A DNA stretch of 64,000 bases, from contig NZ_JAPEOR010000003.1 in the NCBI RefSeq assembly GCF_026341125.1, forward strand, positions 124,001 to 188,000, written 5' to 3'. The stretch comes from Streptomyces sp. NBC_01142. Its GTDB lineage: Bacteria; Actinomycetota; Actinomycetes; Streptomycetales; Streptomycetaceae. A program made the translations under genes and the position numbers. Below the pieces are notes generated by a model. That model saw only the letters and a list, made by a program, of their open reading frames with translations. It searched no databases and was not told where the DNA came from. Every line of letters starts with the position of its first letter. Position 1 is the first letter of the stretch. Positions 46,015 to 54,930 of this stretch are shown here, in pieces.

Positions 46015-47735
46015 GCCTTACATCCCTCCATGCGTTCGTCGGTGCCGGTCGCAGTGCCGGCCTGAGTGCCGGTCAGCCGTTCCCACTGCCCGGCGTCCTG
46101 CCTGAAGAGCCGGTCCTTGACCTGAGTGGGCCGGATGCCGCCGCCGACCGATTCCTGCCAGTCGTGCAGGAACGCCGCCGGGTCAAGACGCAGCAGCGAC
46201 AGGGCCCCGAGTCGGTTGTCGGCGCGGGCTGTGCGGTAGCCGGGCGACTCCTGGCCGATGGCCTCGTCGAGCAGCGCGGTGAAGCGCAGGGCCTCGTCCT
46301 CGCTCCACGGGATACGGGGTGCCACCGCGAACTCGTATGCCGCGGCACGCCGTCCGGGGGGTGCCACCCGGCAGGCGGCGTTGGTCACCTCCAGCCCCGT
46401 GGCGCCGAGCGCCGAGCGCAGCGCCCTGATCACCTGTGCGTCGCGCAGCCGCTCCCCGGCGTGGTCGGAGCGGGTGCTGCGGCCGGTGTACTCGAGCCGG
46501 GGCACGCCCTCCGCGCGGTCGACGACGCGTACGACATCACCGACCGCGTAGCGGTACAGGCCCCCGACATGGCTGAAGATCACGTGGTAGTCGCGGTCCG
46601 GTTCGAGTTCGTGCTGCAACAGGGTCGGGGTGTCCGGGCCGAGATCCCCATCGGCGTCGGCGAACTCGTACAGGGAGGCGGTGACCACCAGGCTTCCGGC
46701 GGACGGATGCCGGTCCAGGGCCACGCCGACTGGTCCCTCCGAGGCGGCCACGGGTGCGGGAAGCAGCGTCACGCCGGCCCCGTACTCCTCGCGCAGCCGC
46801 GGCAGATAGAGCGAGGCGACCCCGGTCGTCCAGCAGAACAGTGCGCGCATGTGGGGCCAGATGTGCGCCGGCCGTACGGTGCCATGGCGTTCGGCGTACC
46901 GCTCCAGCTCGGCCGCACGCCGCGGATTGGGGGTGGTGTGCGGCTGCCCGTTTAGGGTGCCGTCGCGGACCTCCTTGACGATCCGGCTCCACCACAGGTT
47001 CAGCTGGTACGGGACCGCCGCGACCATCGCCGGATTGATACCGATCACACAGCGGACGTCGCTCTCCACCGCGAGGCGCAGCCGCAGATACATCTTCTCC
47101 AGGTGCTCGCCCGCCTCCACCGGGACCGGCAGTGTCCCCCACCGGGCACCCGTGCCCGGTTCGGCGGACAGCGGCTCACCGAACTTCGCCCCGAAATCGA
47201 CCTGGCTGGCGCCGACATGGGGGCGGCCGGATGCGGTGGTGGGCGGCGCGGCCAGCGGGTCGTGCTTGAGATTGAGGACCGCGTCCGGGTTCTCGAGCAC
47301 ATCGGGGAAGTGCTCGATGAGCGGTGCCCAGGCGGCGAAGTAGAAGGGGAAGAAGGTCGTCTGCATGAAACGGGGAGTGACCGGGATCTTCTTGTGCGCT
47401 CCGGTGCTGCCGCTGCTGGTGAAGAACAGTGCCGGCCGGTCCGCGGTGAGCACGTTCGTCTCCCCGGCCGCGGCACGCTCGATCCACGGCGCCAGGTCCC
47501 CGTAGCTCTGCACCGGTACCGCCCTGCGGTAGTCCTCCAGGGTGCGCACACGGCCGAACCCGTGTTTCAGGCCGTACTGCGTACCGGCGTTGAACTCCAG
47601 CAGGTCCTCCAGGACGCGGCGCTGGTGGCCTGCCGCGTCGGCGAAGGCGGCCCGCAGCCGCCGCCGCTCGCCGAAGACGCGCTCGCGGTAGCGGCGCAGT
47701 CCACCGGTGTCCGTACTGGATTCAGCCGAGCTCAT
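46011..47735 (-). CDS. GH3-family acyl-adenylating amidosynthetase
   Basis: A 574-residue ANL-superfamily enzyme of the GH3 type, best known from plants for conjugating auxin or jasmonate with amino acids. ATP loop FTSSGSTGAHKKIPVT (105-120), VIGINPAMV (~230), FCWTTGVASLYLPRL, ASEGPVGVALD, and FSHVGGLYRYAVGDVVRV in the second half. No carrier protein is nearby, consistent with direct amide formation from an acyl-AMP. A likely acyl acceptor pair is one of the two aminohydroxybenzoates with an amine. It overlaps the kinase-like gene by 14 nt. Confidence 0.9.
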   Translation of the reverse strand: MSSAESSTDTGGLRRYRERVFGERRRLRAAFADAAGHQRRVLEDLLEFNAGTQYGLKHGFGRVRTLEDYRRAVPVQSYGDLAPWIERAAAGETNVLTADRPALFFTSSGSTGAHKKIPVTPRFMQTTFFPFYFAAWAPLIEHFPDVLENPDAVLNLKHDPLAAPPTTASGRPHVGASQVDFGAKFGEPLSAEPGTGARWGTLPVPVEAGEHLEKMYLRLRLAVESDVRCVIGINPAMVAAVPYQLNLWWSRIVKEVRDGTLNGQPHTTPNPRRAAELERYAERHGTVRPAHIWPHMRALFCWTTGVASLYLPRLREEYGAGVTLLPAPVAASEGPVGVALDRHPSAGSLVVTASLYEFADADGDLGPDTPTLLQHELEPDRDYHVIFSHVGGLYRYAVGDVVRVVDRAEGVPRLEYTGRSTRSDHAGERLRDAQVIRALRSALGATGLEVTNAACRVAPPGRRAAAYEFAVAPRIPWSEDEALRFTALLDEAIGQESPGYRTARADNRLGALSLLRLDPAAFLHDWQESVGGGIRPTQVKDRLFRQDAGQWERLTGTQAGTATGTDERMEGCKA

Positions 47736-48447
47736 GGGTGAGCACTCTCCGTATCGCCTCAGCGGTCCGTGCGGGCCCGTCCTGTTCGCCGATCACGGTC
47801 ACCGGCAGTCCACGGATCTCGTCCCGCATGGTCTTGGCCAGATCGTTCTGATAACGCTCGAACTCCTCGCGCTCCGGCCGGGCGCCGTAGTACTCGAGGC
47901 AGTTGAGGTCCGCGCCCTGATGCGAGCGGGCCCAGGCACTCCCGGGTGTCACATCGAGATAGATCACTCGGCGCGGCCGGGGGAAGGACCGCCACCAGGT
48001 GACCATCGGGTTGTCCTCCGCACCCGCCAGCCGGCACTTGGCCAGCAGCTTGTAGTAGTACGAGTCGACGACGGCCGGGCGGCCCGGGTCGTCGTGCAAC
48101 AGCCGGTCGCGCAGATGGAGAACGGCTGTCTGGAGCATGGTGGCGAAGAAATCCGGCGACCAGGTGTCCTCCCCGGCCACCGCGACATCCCTGACGACGT
48201 CCCGGCGCAGTCTGCCGATGAGGGCGTGCTCAGGGGCGAGGAAGGCGTCGTCGGCCGAGAGCAGCCGCCAGGGGGCCGACGAGCGCCGCAGATGTGCCAG
48301 TGCCGATGACTTGCCCGCGTAGTCGGGACCCAGCAGGACGCAGAAGGCGGGACCGGCGGTGCCCGGCGCCCGGTCCTGCGGCAGCGGGCCGGTTTCCTCC
48401 GGCAGCGGGCCGCGGCGGCGCGTGGCGTGGTCGTTGCTGAGGGCCAT
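47722..48447 (-). CDS. P-loop kinase-like protein (thymidylate kinase fold)
   Basis: A 241-residue protein. Walker A LLGPDYAGKSSALAHL (~36-51) matches GxxxxGKS. VVDSYYYKLLAKCRLAG (~125-141) is typical of dTMP-kinase-like folds, and RRVIYLDVTPGSAWARSHQGADLNCLEYYG resembles the LID/base-binding region. The start is ATG 48447, preceded by AGGGGAG. It probably phosphorylates or senses a small molecule. Its substrate is unknown, and a kinase in this setting is unusual. Confidence 0.75.
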   Translation of the reverse strand: MALSNDHATRRRGPLPEETGPLPQDRAPGTAGPAFCVLLGPDYAGKSSALAHLRRSSAPWRLLSADDAFLAPEHALIGRLRRDVVRDVAVAGEDTWSPDFFATMLQTAVLHLRDRLLHDDPGRPAVVDSYYYKLLAKCRLAGAEDNPMVTWWRSFPRPRRVIYLDVTPGSAWARSHQGADLNCLEYYGARPEREEFERYQNDLAKTMRDEIRGLPVTVIGEQDGPARTAEAIRRVLTHELG

Positions 48448-48592
48448 GGCGGTGCACTCCCCTGGGGCCGGGCGTGATGGAGACAGGCGAGGACCGGGCG
48501 GCTCGGCGAGCGGCGTGGCCGGGGCTCCCGGCCGGACACGACGCGGTGGTCCGCCGTGTCGCACCGGCCGGCGCCGCCCGGGCCGGTACGGA

Positions 48593-49210
48593 TCAGGCCG
48601 TGGCGAGACCGCGCTGGAGAGCCGAGGCGATCTCCACGCAGCGGGTGGCCTGGAAGGCGACCGAGGCCAGGTTGTCCGAGGTGGCTTCCTGGGTGCCGTT
48701 GGCGGAAACACTGCTGGCGCCATAGGGGTTGCCGTTGCTGGCGGCGAACTGCACCTGGTCCGCGTAGCCCGGAGGAACGATGATCGAGCCCCAGTGGTAG
48801 AACGTGTTGTTCAGCGCGAGGATGGTCGACTCCTGACCGCCGTGCACGGTCGACGTGGAGACGAACGAGGAGACGACCTTGTTCACCAGCTTGCCCTGTG
48901 CCCAGAGCCCGCCGGTGGTGTCGATGAACTGCTTGAGCTGGGCGGCCGGCAGTCCGAAGCGGGTCGGGCTGCCGAAGAGGACGACGTCCGCCCACTCCAG
49001 GTCCTCGACCGCGGCCACCGCGACATCCCGGGTGGCGTCACGGTGCGCGACCCAGGCCGGGTTCGACGCTATGGCGTCCTCCGGAGCGAGCTCGGCCACC
49101 TGGCGGAGGCGGACTTCCGCACCCGCTTTCTCCGCGGCTTCGGCGGCCGCCCGGGCCAGCTGGTGGACCTGACCCGTGGACGAGTAGTAAACGACGGCGA
49201 CGTTCGTCAC
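48593..49210 (-). CDS. wrbA: WrbA-type NAD(P)H:quinone oxidoreductase
   Basis: A 205-residue FMN flavodoxin-like quinone reductase. VTNVAVVYYSSTGQVHQLARAAAEAAEKAG (1-30) binds the FMN phosphate, FGSPTRFGLPAAQLKQFIDTTGGLW (~78-102) is the WrbA core, and FVSTSTVHGGQESTI follows. The start is GTG 49210 with GAGGGAG upstream. First gene of the ten-gene leftward operon. It could reduce o-quinone imines produced from aminophenols, protecting the cell or setting redox state for coupling. Confidence 0.92.
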   Translation of the reverse strand: MTNVAVVYYSSTGQVHQLARAAAEAAEKAGAEVRLRQVAELAPEDAIASNPAWVAHRDATRDVAVAAVEDLEWADVVLFGSPTRFGLPAAQLKQFIDTTGGLWAQGKLVNKVVSSFVSTSTVHGGQESTILALNNTFYHWGSIIVPPGYADQVQFAASNGNPYGASSVSANGTQEATSDNLASVAFQATRCVEIASALQRGLATA

Positions 49211-49384
49211 GTGCGTGTGCTCCCTCTGACTGGATGTGCGGGTGTGCCGCCGGGGCTGGCACACCGAGGCGTCTATGGCCTGAATGGTGTCGGTGGCGTG
49301 TGGGCCGCGGCTGACTCTTCCGCACCGGTGACAGGCCGACAAACGGCCGGAACGGACTTGGTCACGTATGACGCCGGCCGTTGC

Positions 49385-49410
49385 GCGGGGCGGGAGGAGA
49401 CCCGCCCCGC
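49385..49410 (-). terminator. Hairpin terminator after the multicopper oxidase gene
   Basis: A perfect 10-bp GC stem (49385-49394 with 49401-49410, 6-nt loop) sits immediately after the oxidase stop. It separates that gene from the wrbA operon. Confidence 0.75.
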
Positions 49411-49414
49411 GGCC

Positions 49415-50866
49415 TCAGACGATCTTCATGGTGGCCATCATGCCCATGGCACCGTGATCGAACATGTGGCAGTGGTAGACGTACTCACCCCGGTAACCGG
49501 TGAACGTGGCCTGGAGCTTGACGGTCTCTCCGGCGGTGAGCGTGATGGTGTCCTTCAGCCCGCTCTCCGGGCCACTGGTGACCGGCCGGCCGTTGCGCTC
49601 CAGCACCCGGAACTGCACCAGATGCATATGGAAGTTGTGCGGAGCGAACTGGTTGACGTTGCGGACGGTCCAGATCTCGGTCGTGCCGTAGCGGATCTCG
49701 GTGTCGACACGATTCGGGTCGTAGAGCTTCTCGTTGATGTACGCCTTGGGCTCCGGCCGGCCGTCCTCGTCCATCCGCAGGTCGATGGTGCGGTTGACGG
49801 TGGCGGCTGCGAGAGCGGGCAGAGTGCGCAGCGTGGCGGGAACCGAACTGTCGTCCTTCGCGGTACGGGTGACGTCGAAGCGCATCACCTTGCCGACGTG
49901 CTCCATCGGCCCCGGACCCTGCTCGTTGATGAGCTCGATCGAGGTGCCGACGGGGTACTGGGCGAAGTCGATGACGATGTCGGCGCGCTCACCGGCCGAC
50001 AGCTTCAGCTCGTTCGTCTCGTGGGGCGTGGCGAGCAGACCGCCGTCGGAGCCGATCTGTGTGAACGAGCCTCCGTTGGACAACTTGAGGGTGAGGAACC
50101 GCAGATTGGTGGAGTTCAGCACCCGGAAGCGGTACTTGCGCGCGGCCACCTGGAAGTACGGCCAGGGCTTGCCGTTGACCAGGATGGTGTTGCGGTTCAG
50201 GAAGTCGTCCATGACGTAGACGAGTTGGTTGTCCGCGTCGAAGCGGGCGTCGCGCAGCAGGATCGGCACGTCGAACTCGCCCGAAGGAAGCGGCAGGTTC
50301 TGTTCGGCACGGTCGGTGAGCAGGTAGAACGCGGACAGACCGCGGTAGACGTGCTCGGACTCGTAGTGGTGCGCGTGGTCGTGGAACCACAGATTCGCGT
50401 GCGACTGGGTGTTCGGATAGGTGTAGTTGCGCCGGCCGCCCGGGGCGATGAGGTCCATCGGGGAGCCGTCGTGCTCCGGCGGGACATGCGCGCCGTGCAG
50501 ATGGACGGCGGTCGGCGAGTCCAGTGCGTTGACCTGCCTGACCACCGTGTGCCGGCCGGTCGTCGCCTTGATCGTACGACCGGGGAAGGAACCGCCGTAC
50601 GTCAGGACCCGGGTCTTGGCACCGGGGAGGATCTGCGCCGCGGTCTCCTGCATGGTCACGCCGTAGTAGGACGTGCCGGCGGATACCATCGACGGCTTCA
50701 GCACCGGTATGAGCGGCATCGGCACCGCGTACTTGACGATGGTCGCCGGATCGAGATCGGCGGCGCGGGCCACGCCCGCGGTCAGCAGCGGCGCCACCAG
50801 GCCTCCGCCACCGACCGCAGCGGCCGTGCCGATACCGGCTCTGAGAAGGGAACGACGAGAAATCAT
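49415..50866 (-). CDS. Tat-exported multicopper oxidase (laccase / phenoxazinone-synthase-like)
   Basis: A 483-residue three-cupredoxin oxidase with all four copper-binding motifs: VHLHGAHVPPEHDG (121-134), LWFHDHAHHYES (159-170), HNFHMHLVQF and YHCHMFDHGAMGMM near the C-terminus. The N-terminus MISRRSLLRAGIGTAAAVGGGGL is a twin-arginine signal, so it acts outside the cytoplasm. Phenoxazinone synthase and CotA-type oxidases couple o-aminophenols into phenoxazinones. An ATG 21 nt upstream is an alternative start. In this cluster it is the best candidate for oxidative coupling. Confidence 0.92.
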   Translation of the reverse strand: MISRRSLLRAGIGTAAAVGGGGLVAPLLTAGVARAADLDPATIVKYAVPMPLIPVLKPSMVSAGTSYYGVTMQETAAQILPGAKTRVLTYGGSFPGRTIKATTGRHTVVRQVNALDSPTAVHLHGAHVPPEHDGSPMDLIAPGGRRNYTYPNTQSHANLWFHDHAHHYESEHVYRGLSAFYLLTDRAEQNLPLPSGEFDVPILLRDARFDADNQLVYVMDDFLNRNTILVNGKPWPYFQVAARKYRFRVLNSTNLRFLTLKLSNGGSFTQIGSDGGLLATPHETNELKLSAGERADIVIDFAQYPVGTSIELINEQGPGPMEHVGKVMRFDVTRTAKDDSSVPATLRTLPALAAATVNRTIDLRMDEDGRPEPKAYINEKLYDPNRVDTEIRYGTTEIWTVRNVNQFAPHNFHMHLVQFRVLERNGRPVTSGPESGLKDTITLTAGETVKLQATFTGYRGEYVYHCHMFDHGAMGMMATMKIV

Positions 50867-51061
50867 GGCTTCTTCCCGGAAGGACATGGCTGAGTACGCC
50901 CCGCGCGTACGAGGCGTCCCAGCGACTGGAGGGGGGACCGTGCGCCGGTCGGGAGTCCCGTGGGCAGCTGGGCCGGAGCGGTCAGTCACCGGCCTCGCGT
51001 GAACGCAGGAGCAGCATGCAGGGTCAGCCGGCCGACCGGCATGTGTGTTCGGGCGAATATG

Positions 51062-52918
51062 TCAGTTTCCGGCTGGACGGACGGTGATCTGCCCCGTCAC
51101 TTCCCGCTGGTCGATGTCGGACGTCCGGACGGTCACCGTCACCTGCCACCGCCCGGCCACGGACAGCTGGGCCTGCTGCCCCGTGTAGCGGCCCGTGCCC
51201 TGGTGGACGAGTGGTACGTCGAGCCGTCCGATCCCCCGCTCGGGCAGGGCGAACCGCACCGTCGCCTCCGCCACGTCCTTCAGCTGGCCGTCGGTGCCGA
51301 AGACGAGCAACCCCACCTCGTTGCGGCCCGCCACACCCGGGGACAGGCCCACCGACACCTCGCCCCGTCCGCCCGGCCCGCCCGTGTCGAAGGGCAGGCG
51401 CACCCGGGAGACGGTACGGGCGGGGTGCCCCATCGCGGTGTCCTGCGGTCCCGCCTGCCGGCTGCGGGCTTCCTCCCGGGCCGGAGCGGTCCCGGTCAGC
51501 GCGGCGGTCACCGCCACCACGGCGACGGATACGACGACCTCCGTCAGTACGGAGCGCCGCAGTCCCTTCCGTACCCGGGTGACACCGGGTGCGTCGGGTC
51601 CTCCGGCAGGTTCGGGGTCTCGGGCAGGTTCAGGGTCCCGGGCCGATCGGGGTGCGTCAAGTGCGTCCGCCGTGGCCCGCATCCGCCGCGCCGCGCGCCG
51701 CGAGAAGAACGCCACCGCGAGGACCACCGCGACCAGACTCGCCTTGATCAGCAGCAGTCGGCCGTAGGCCGTGCCGGTCAGGTCCGACCATCTGCCCAGC
51801 TGCCGCCACGAGGCGTACAGACCGGTCAGCACCATCACCGCCACGCACCACTGAGCCAGCCGGGAGAAACGCTCCGCCGTTGCGGCCGTGCACGCGCGCA
51901 GCGCGGGCAGCAGACAGGCCAGCCCGCCCAGCCAGAAGGCGATCGCCACCAGATGCGCGCTGTCCATGGGCACGGCGACCGGGACGTCGAACAGTGCCTC
52001 CTCACGGCCGGCACCCGCGTGCCCGGTCACCGACCAGGTGGCGGCCAGGCCGAGCACGAGCAGCGCCCCGCCCGCCCGGATCCAGCGGCCCGGCGGCCCG
52101 CCCGGGCGAAGCCGCGTCATGAGGAACGCCGCGGCGGGCGCCAGCAGCAGGACGCGCAGGGACAGGGCCCGCCCCAGTTTCGAATCGAGGGTGCGGCTCA
52201 GCACGTCGCGCTCCCAGACCGATGTGAGCTCGAGCCCCTCTCCGTACGGGCCGTACAGTGCGACCAGCCCCATCGCGGAGAGCAGCACACCGCTCCAGCC
52301 GCCGATCGCCAGCCGGCGCGCCCAGGTGCGGCTGCCGCCCTCGGGGCGGCACAGCAGCAGGAAGGCGCCCGCGCCGGTCAGCAGCGCGAACGCGGCGAAC
52401 GCGACCCCGCGCAGAGTGTCGTACACCCAGCGCACCACCGGATCCCCGCGCACCCGCAGCGCCGAGGCGTCGACCGCGGTCGGTGACCGTTTTCCGACGG
52501 AGAAGGTGTAGGCACCGCTGATGGCGTGCGAGTCGGCCGAGACCACCCGCCAGGCAACCGTGTACGTGCCCTCCATGAGGCCGCTCTTCAGCGGGATCTC
52601 CACCCGTCTGTCGCTGCCGCGGGCGAACTCGGCCTTGCCCCTGTGCACCGGTTCGCCCCGGGGGTCGAGGACCAGCACCGCGTCGCGGCGCAGCTCCACT
52701 CCCTCGTTGAAGAGCAGCGACACGGTTGCCGGTGCCATTGTTTCGACCGCGCCGGTCGCCGGGGAGGAGGACTCCAGCAGTCCGTGTGCCTTGGCCGGCG
52801 ACGCGCTGCCCACCACCACGAGCAGGCCGGCGGTCAGCAGGGCGAGCCCGAGGAGCAGCGCGACGATGCGGTCACGGCGCGTCCGGCCGCGACGGTCAGC
52901 AGCCACCGGGGTGTTCAC
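51062..52918 (-). CDS. CopC-CopD fusion copper protein (YcnJ-like)
   Basis: A 618-residue membrane protein. The signal sequence ends before His45 (AKAHGLLESSSP), the usual copper ligand of a mature CopC domain; a second His is in SADSHAISGAYTFSVG. CopC spans ~45-140, then a CopD domain with about eight transmembrane helices (~165-500) and a periplasmic C-terminal domain. YcnJ-type fusions are implicated in copper uptake. The GTG at 52918 overlaps the ycnI stop (GTGA). Likely supplies copper for the adjacent oxidase. Confidence 0.88.
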   Translation of the reverse strand: MNTPVAADRRGRTRRDRIVALLLGLALLTAGLLVVVGSASPAKAHGLLESSSPATGAVETMAPATVSLLFNEGVELRRDAVLVLDPRGEPVHRGKAEFARGSDRRVEIPLKSGLMEGTYTVAWRVVSADSHAISGAYTFSVGKRSPTAVDASALRVRGDPVVRWVYDTLRGVAFAAFALLTGAGAFLLLCRPEGGSRTWARRLAIGGWSGVLLSAMGLVALYGPYGEGLELTSVWERDVLSRTLDSKLGRALSLRVLLLAPAAAFLMTRLRPGGPPGRWIRAGGALLVLGLAATWSVTGHAGAGREEALFDVPVAVPMDSAHLVAIAFWLGGLACLLPALRACTAATAERFSRLAQWCVAVMVLTGLYASWRQLGRWSDLTGTAYGRLLLIKASLVAVVLAVAFFSRRAARRMRATADALDAPRSARDPEPARDPEPAGGPDAPGVTRVRKGLRRSVLTEVVVSVAVVAVTAALTGTAPAREEARSRQAGPQDTAMGHPARTVSRVRLPFDTGGPGGRGEVSVGLSPGVAGRNEVGLLVFGTDGQLKDVAEATVRFALPERGIGRLDVPLVHQGTGRYTGQQAQLSVAGRWQVTVTVRTSDIDQREVTGQITVRPAGN

Positions 52919-53658
52919 CGGCCCGCGGCGCGTCCGCGACGCAGACCGAACACACCGAGCGCGGTGCCGGTCACACCCACCGCGAGCGAGATCCAGGCCA
53001 CGGCCCGCGCGGTGGAGTCGGACGCAGAGGCCGTCGGCGCGGGCGTGGCCCCGGCATCTGCCGCATGGGCGCCCGTCTGCTTGGCACCGTGCCCGTCCTC
53101 ACCCGCGCCCTTGACCAGCCGCAGTATCGGAGCGGGATGTTCCGGCTCCTCGCCCCCGGCCCGGGGCTCCTCGATCCAGCGCACGACCTCGCCCCCTTCG
53201 TATGTCTGCAGCGCCTTGAAGACCAGCGCCTCGGCGTCCTCGGGCAGCGCACCCATGGAGACCGGGAACTCCTGGTACTGACCCGGCGCGATCCGCCCTC
53301 CGGACCACACGATCCGCGTGACGGCCTCCGTGACCTGCTTGCCGTGCGAGGAAAGAGGCCTGGACGGCTTGGACTTGGTCACCTCGGCCTTCCAGCCGGG
53401 TACCTCCTTGATGCGCACGGAGGACAGCGGGTGCTGGGCCGGCAGATCGATCTGGATCTTCACGGTCGCCGCGTCGTCGCGCTCGTTGGGGACGCGGAAC
53501 ACCACCGCGCTGTATCCGCCCTGCTCGGCCTGGCCCGGCTGGACGCTGACATGGGCCACGGCAGGGACGGCGGCGATCAGGATGGCGGTGGTGGCCAGAC
53601 CGATGACGGAGGCCCAGCGGCCCGCCGAGCCCGCTGTTGAGGTCCTGGGTGTGCGCAT
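52915..53658 (-). CDS. YcnI-family copper-binding protein
   Basis: A 247-residue exported protein. Signal peptide (~13-35) ends at VAHVSVQPGQAEQGGYS, the YcnI/DUF1775 start where the N-terminal His binds copper. Further family marks: VFRVPNERDDAATVKIQI, KEVPGWKAEV, IAPGQYQEFPVSMGALPED. A Pro/Ala-rich linker and a C-terminal transmembrane helix (~218-240) anchor it outside the membrane. Co-translated with the CopC-CopD gene, forming a ycnI-ycnJ unit upstream of the oxidase. Confidence 0.9.
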   Translation of the reverse strand: MRTPRTSTAGSAGRWASVIGLATTAILIAAVPAVAHVSVQPGQAEQGGYSAVVFRVPNERDDAATVKIQIDLPAQHPLSSVRIKEVPGWKAEVTKSKPSRPLSSHGKQVTEAVTRIVWSGGRIAPGQYQEFPVSMGALPEDAEALVFKALQTYEGGEVVRWIEEPRAGGEEPEHPAPILRLVKGAGEDGHGAKQTGAHAADAGATPAPTASASDSTARAVAWISLAVGVTGTALGVFGLRRGRAAGR

Positions 53659-53918
53659 GTGCTCGTCTCACTCCGTACGGGACGCCCGGCGGACATTGCC
53701 GGCCCGACTGCTCGAGCGGCACCACCGGAAGTGGTCAGGAGCCGCGATGCTAGGCAGCCCGGCGCAGGAGGCGCGTCTTCCGTTTCCGCTCTGTGTCAGA
53801 TCAGGGCCGCCGGTCCCCGAGCGCCTATTGACTAACTATCAAAGCGGGCATGGCGGGCATCCTCCGGCGATGCGAGGCTGGCGGGGACCAGGCGTTTTGG
53901 CCGAGACGGGGGATATCC

Positions 53919-54854
53919 ATGGGGGACATCAACTTCCGGATTCTCGGCCCTGTACGGGTCGAGCACCACGGAGCGCACTTACGGCTCGGAGGGCCGCGCC
54001 AGCAGACGCTGTTGGCGTTACTCATGCTGGAGGCCAACCGAACCGTCCGTATGAGCTCCATCATCGACGCCGTATGGGGCGAGGGACCACCAGCTTCGGC
54101 GACCGCGCAGGTACGCATCTGCGTGTCGTCGCTGCGCCGGGCGTTCGCCGCCATCGGGTTGGCGGACGTCATCGAGACCCGACCGTCCGGCTACCACCTC
54201 CACGTTGCGGCGCAGACGATGGACCTGCACTGCTTCCAGGATCTGGTCGCCCGCAGCAGGGTCATGGGAAAGGAGGGCCGGCTGGACGAGAGCGTCGCGC
54301 TGCTGCGTGAGGCGCTGGAGCTGTGGCACGGCCCGGTCGCCGCCGGGCTGGAGAGTTCGCGGGTGCGCAACGCGGCGGCGTTCGCGGAGGAGGAGCGGCT
54401 CTCTGCGGTGGAGGAGTGCCTCGAGCACGAACTGAGCCTGGGGCGGCACCACACCATCATCGGTGAGCTGCGCGATCATGCCGCCGAGCATCCCTTCCGC
54501 GAGAGGTTCGGCGCCCAGCTGATGCTCGCGCTCTACCGCTCGGGGCGGCAGGCGGACGCCCTGGAGGTGTTCCGCGCGATACGGGCCAGGTTCGCAGGTG
54601 AGCTCGGCCTCGAACCGGGGGAGGGCCTGCGCTCCCTGGAGGCGGCGATCCTCGCCGGTGACTCGGAGCCGCTGCACACCCCCTCGGTGGCGCAGCCGGT
54701 CCCGGTGCCAACACCCGGTGCCGCGCCCGGCACCGACGCCACCGCGGACCGGCTCGGTGAACTGGAGCGCGAGAACAGCCGGTTGCGTGCCGAGCGTGAT
54801 GTCTTCAAACAGCTCGCCGCATCCTGGCTCCAGGTCCTGACCAATAGCGACTAG
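53919..54854 (+). CDS. SARP-family pathway activator (right), two TTA codons
   Basis: A 311-residue SARP. OmpR-type HTH (1-95: INFRILGPVRVEHHG, LLALLMLEANRTVRMSSIIDAVWGEGPP, RPSGYHL) and a BTAD domain (~100-250: ALELWHGPVAAGLES, LMLALYRSGRQADALEVFRAIR). The tail ends in a short coiled-coil-like RLGELERENSRLRAERD segment. The start is ATG 53919 after GGGGGA. Leu21 and Leu34 are both TTA, so bldA tRNA should limit it twice within the DNA-binding domain. It precedes the aspartate kinase operon by 76 nt and likely activates it. Confidence 0.93.
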   Translation: MGDINFRILGPVRVEHHGAHLRLGGPRQQTLLALLMLEANRTVRMSSIIDAVWGEGPPASATAQVRICVSSLRRAFAAIGLADVIETRPSGYHLHVAAQTMDLHCFQDLVARSRVMGKEGRLDESVALLREALELWHGPVAAGLESSRVRNAAAFAEEERLSAVEECLEHELSLGRHHTIIGELRDHAAEHPFRERFGAQLMLALYRSGRQADALEVFRAIRARFAGELGLEPGEGLRSLEAAILAGDSEPLHTPSVAQPVPVPTPGAAPGTDATADRLGELERENSRLRAERDVFKQLAASWLQVLTNSD

Positions 54855-54930
54855 GAACAGCCTCTTAATCAGTTCGATAGGCCTCTGCCCAAGTCTCTGT
54901 ACCGAGGAGAACGAGCTGAGAGGCGGTGCT

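Noticed and set aside
48359..50893. 844-codon rightward open frame across the kinase, wrbA and oxidase genes
   Set aside because: It runs antisense to three genes with clear motifs, and its product is Val/Arg/Asp/Gly-rich without domain features.
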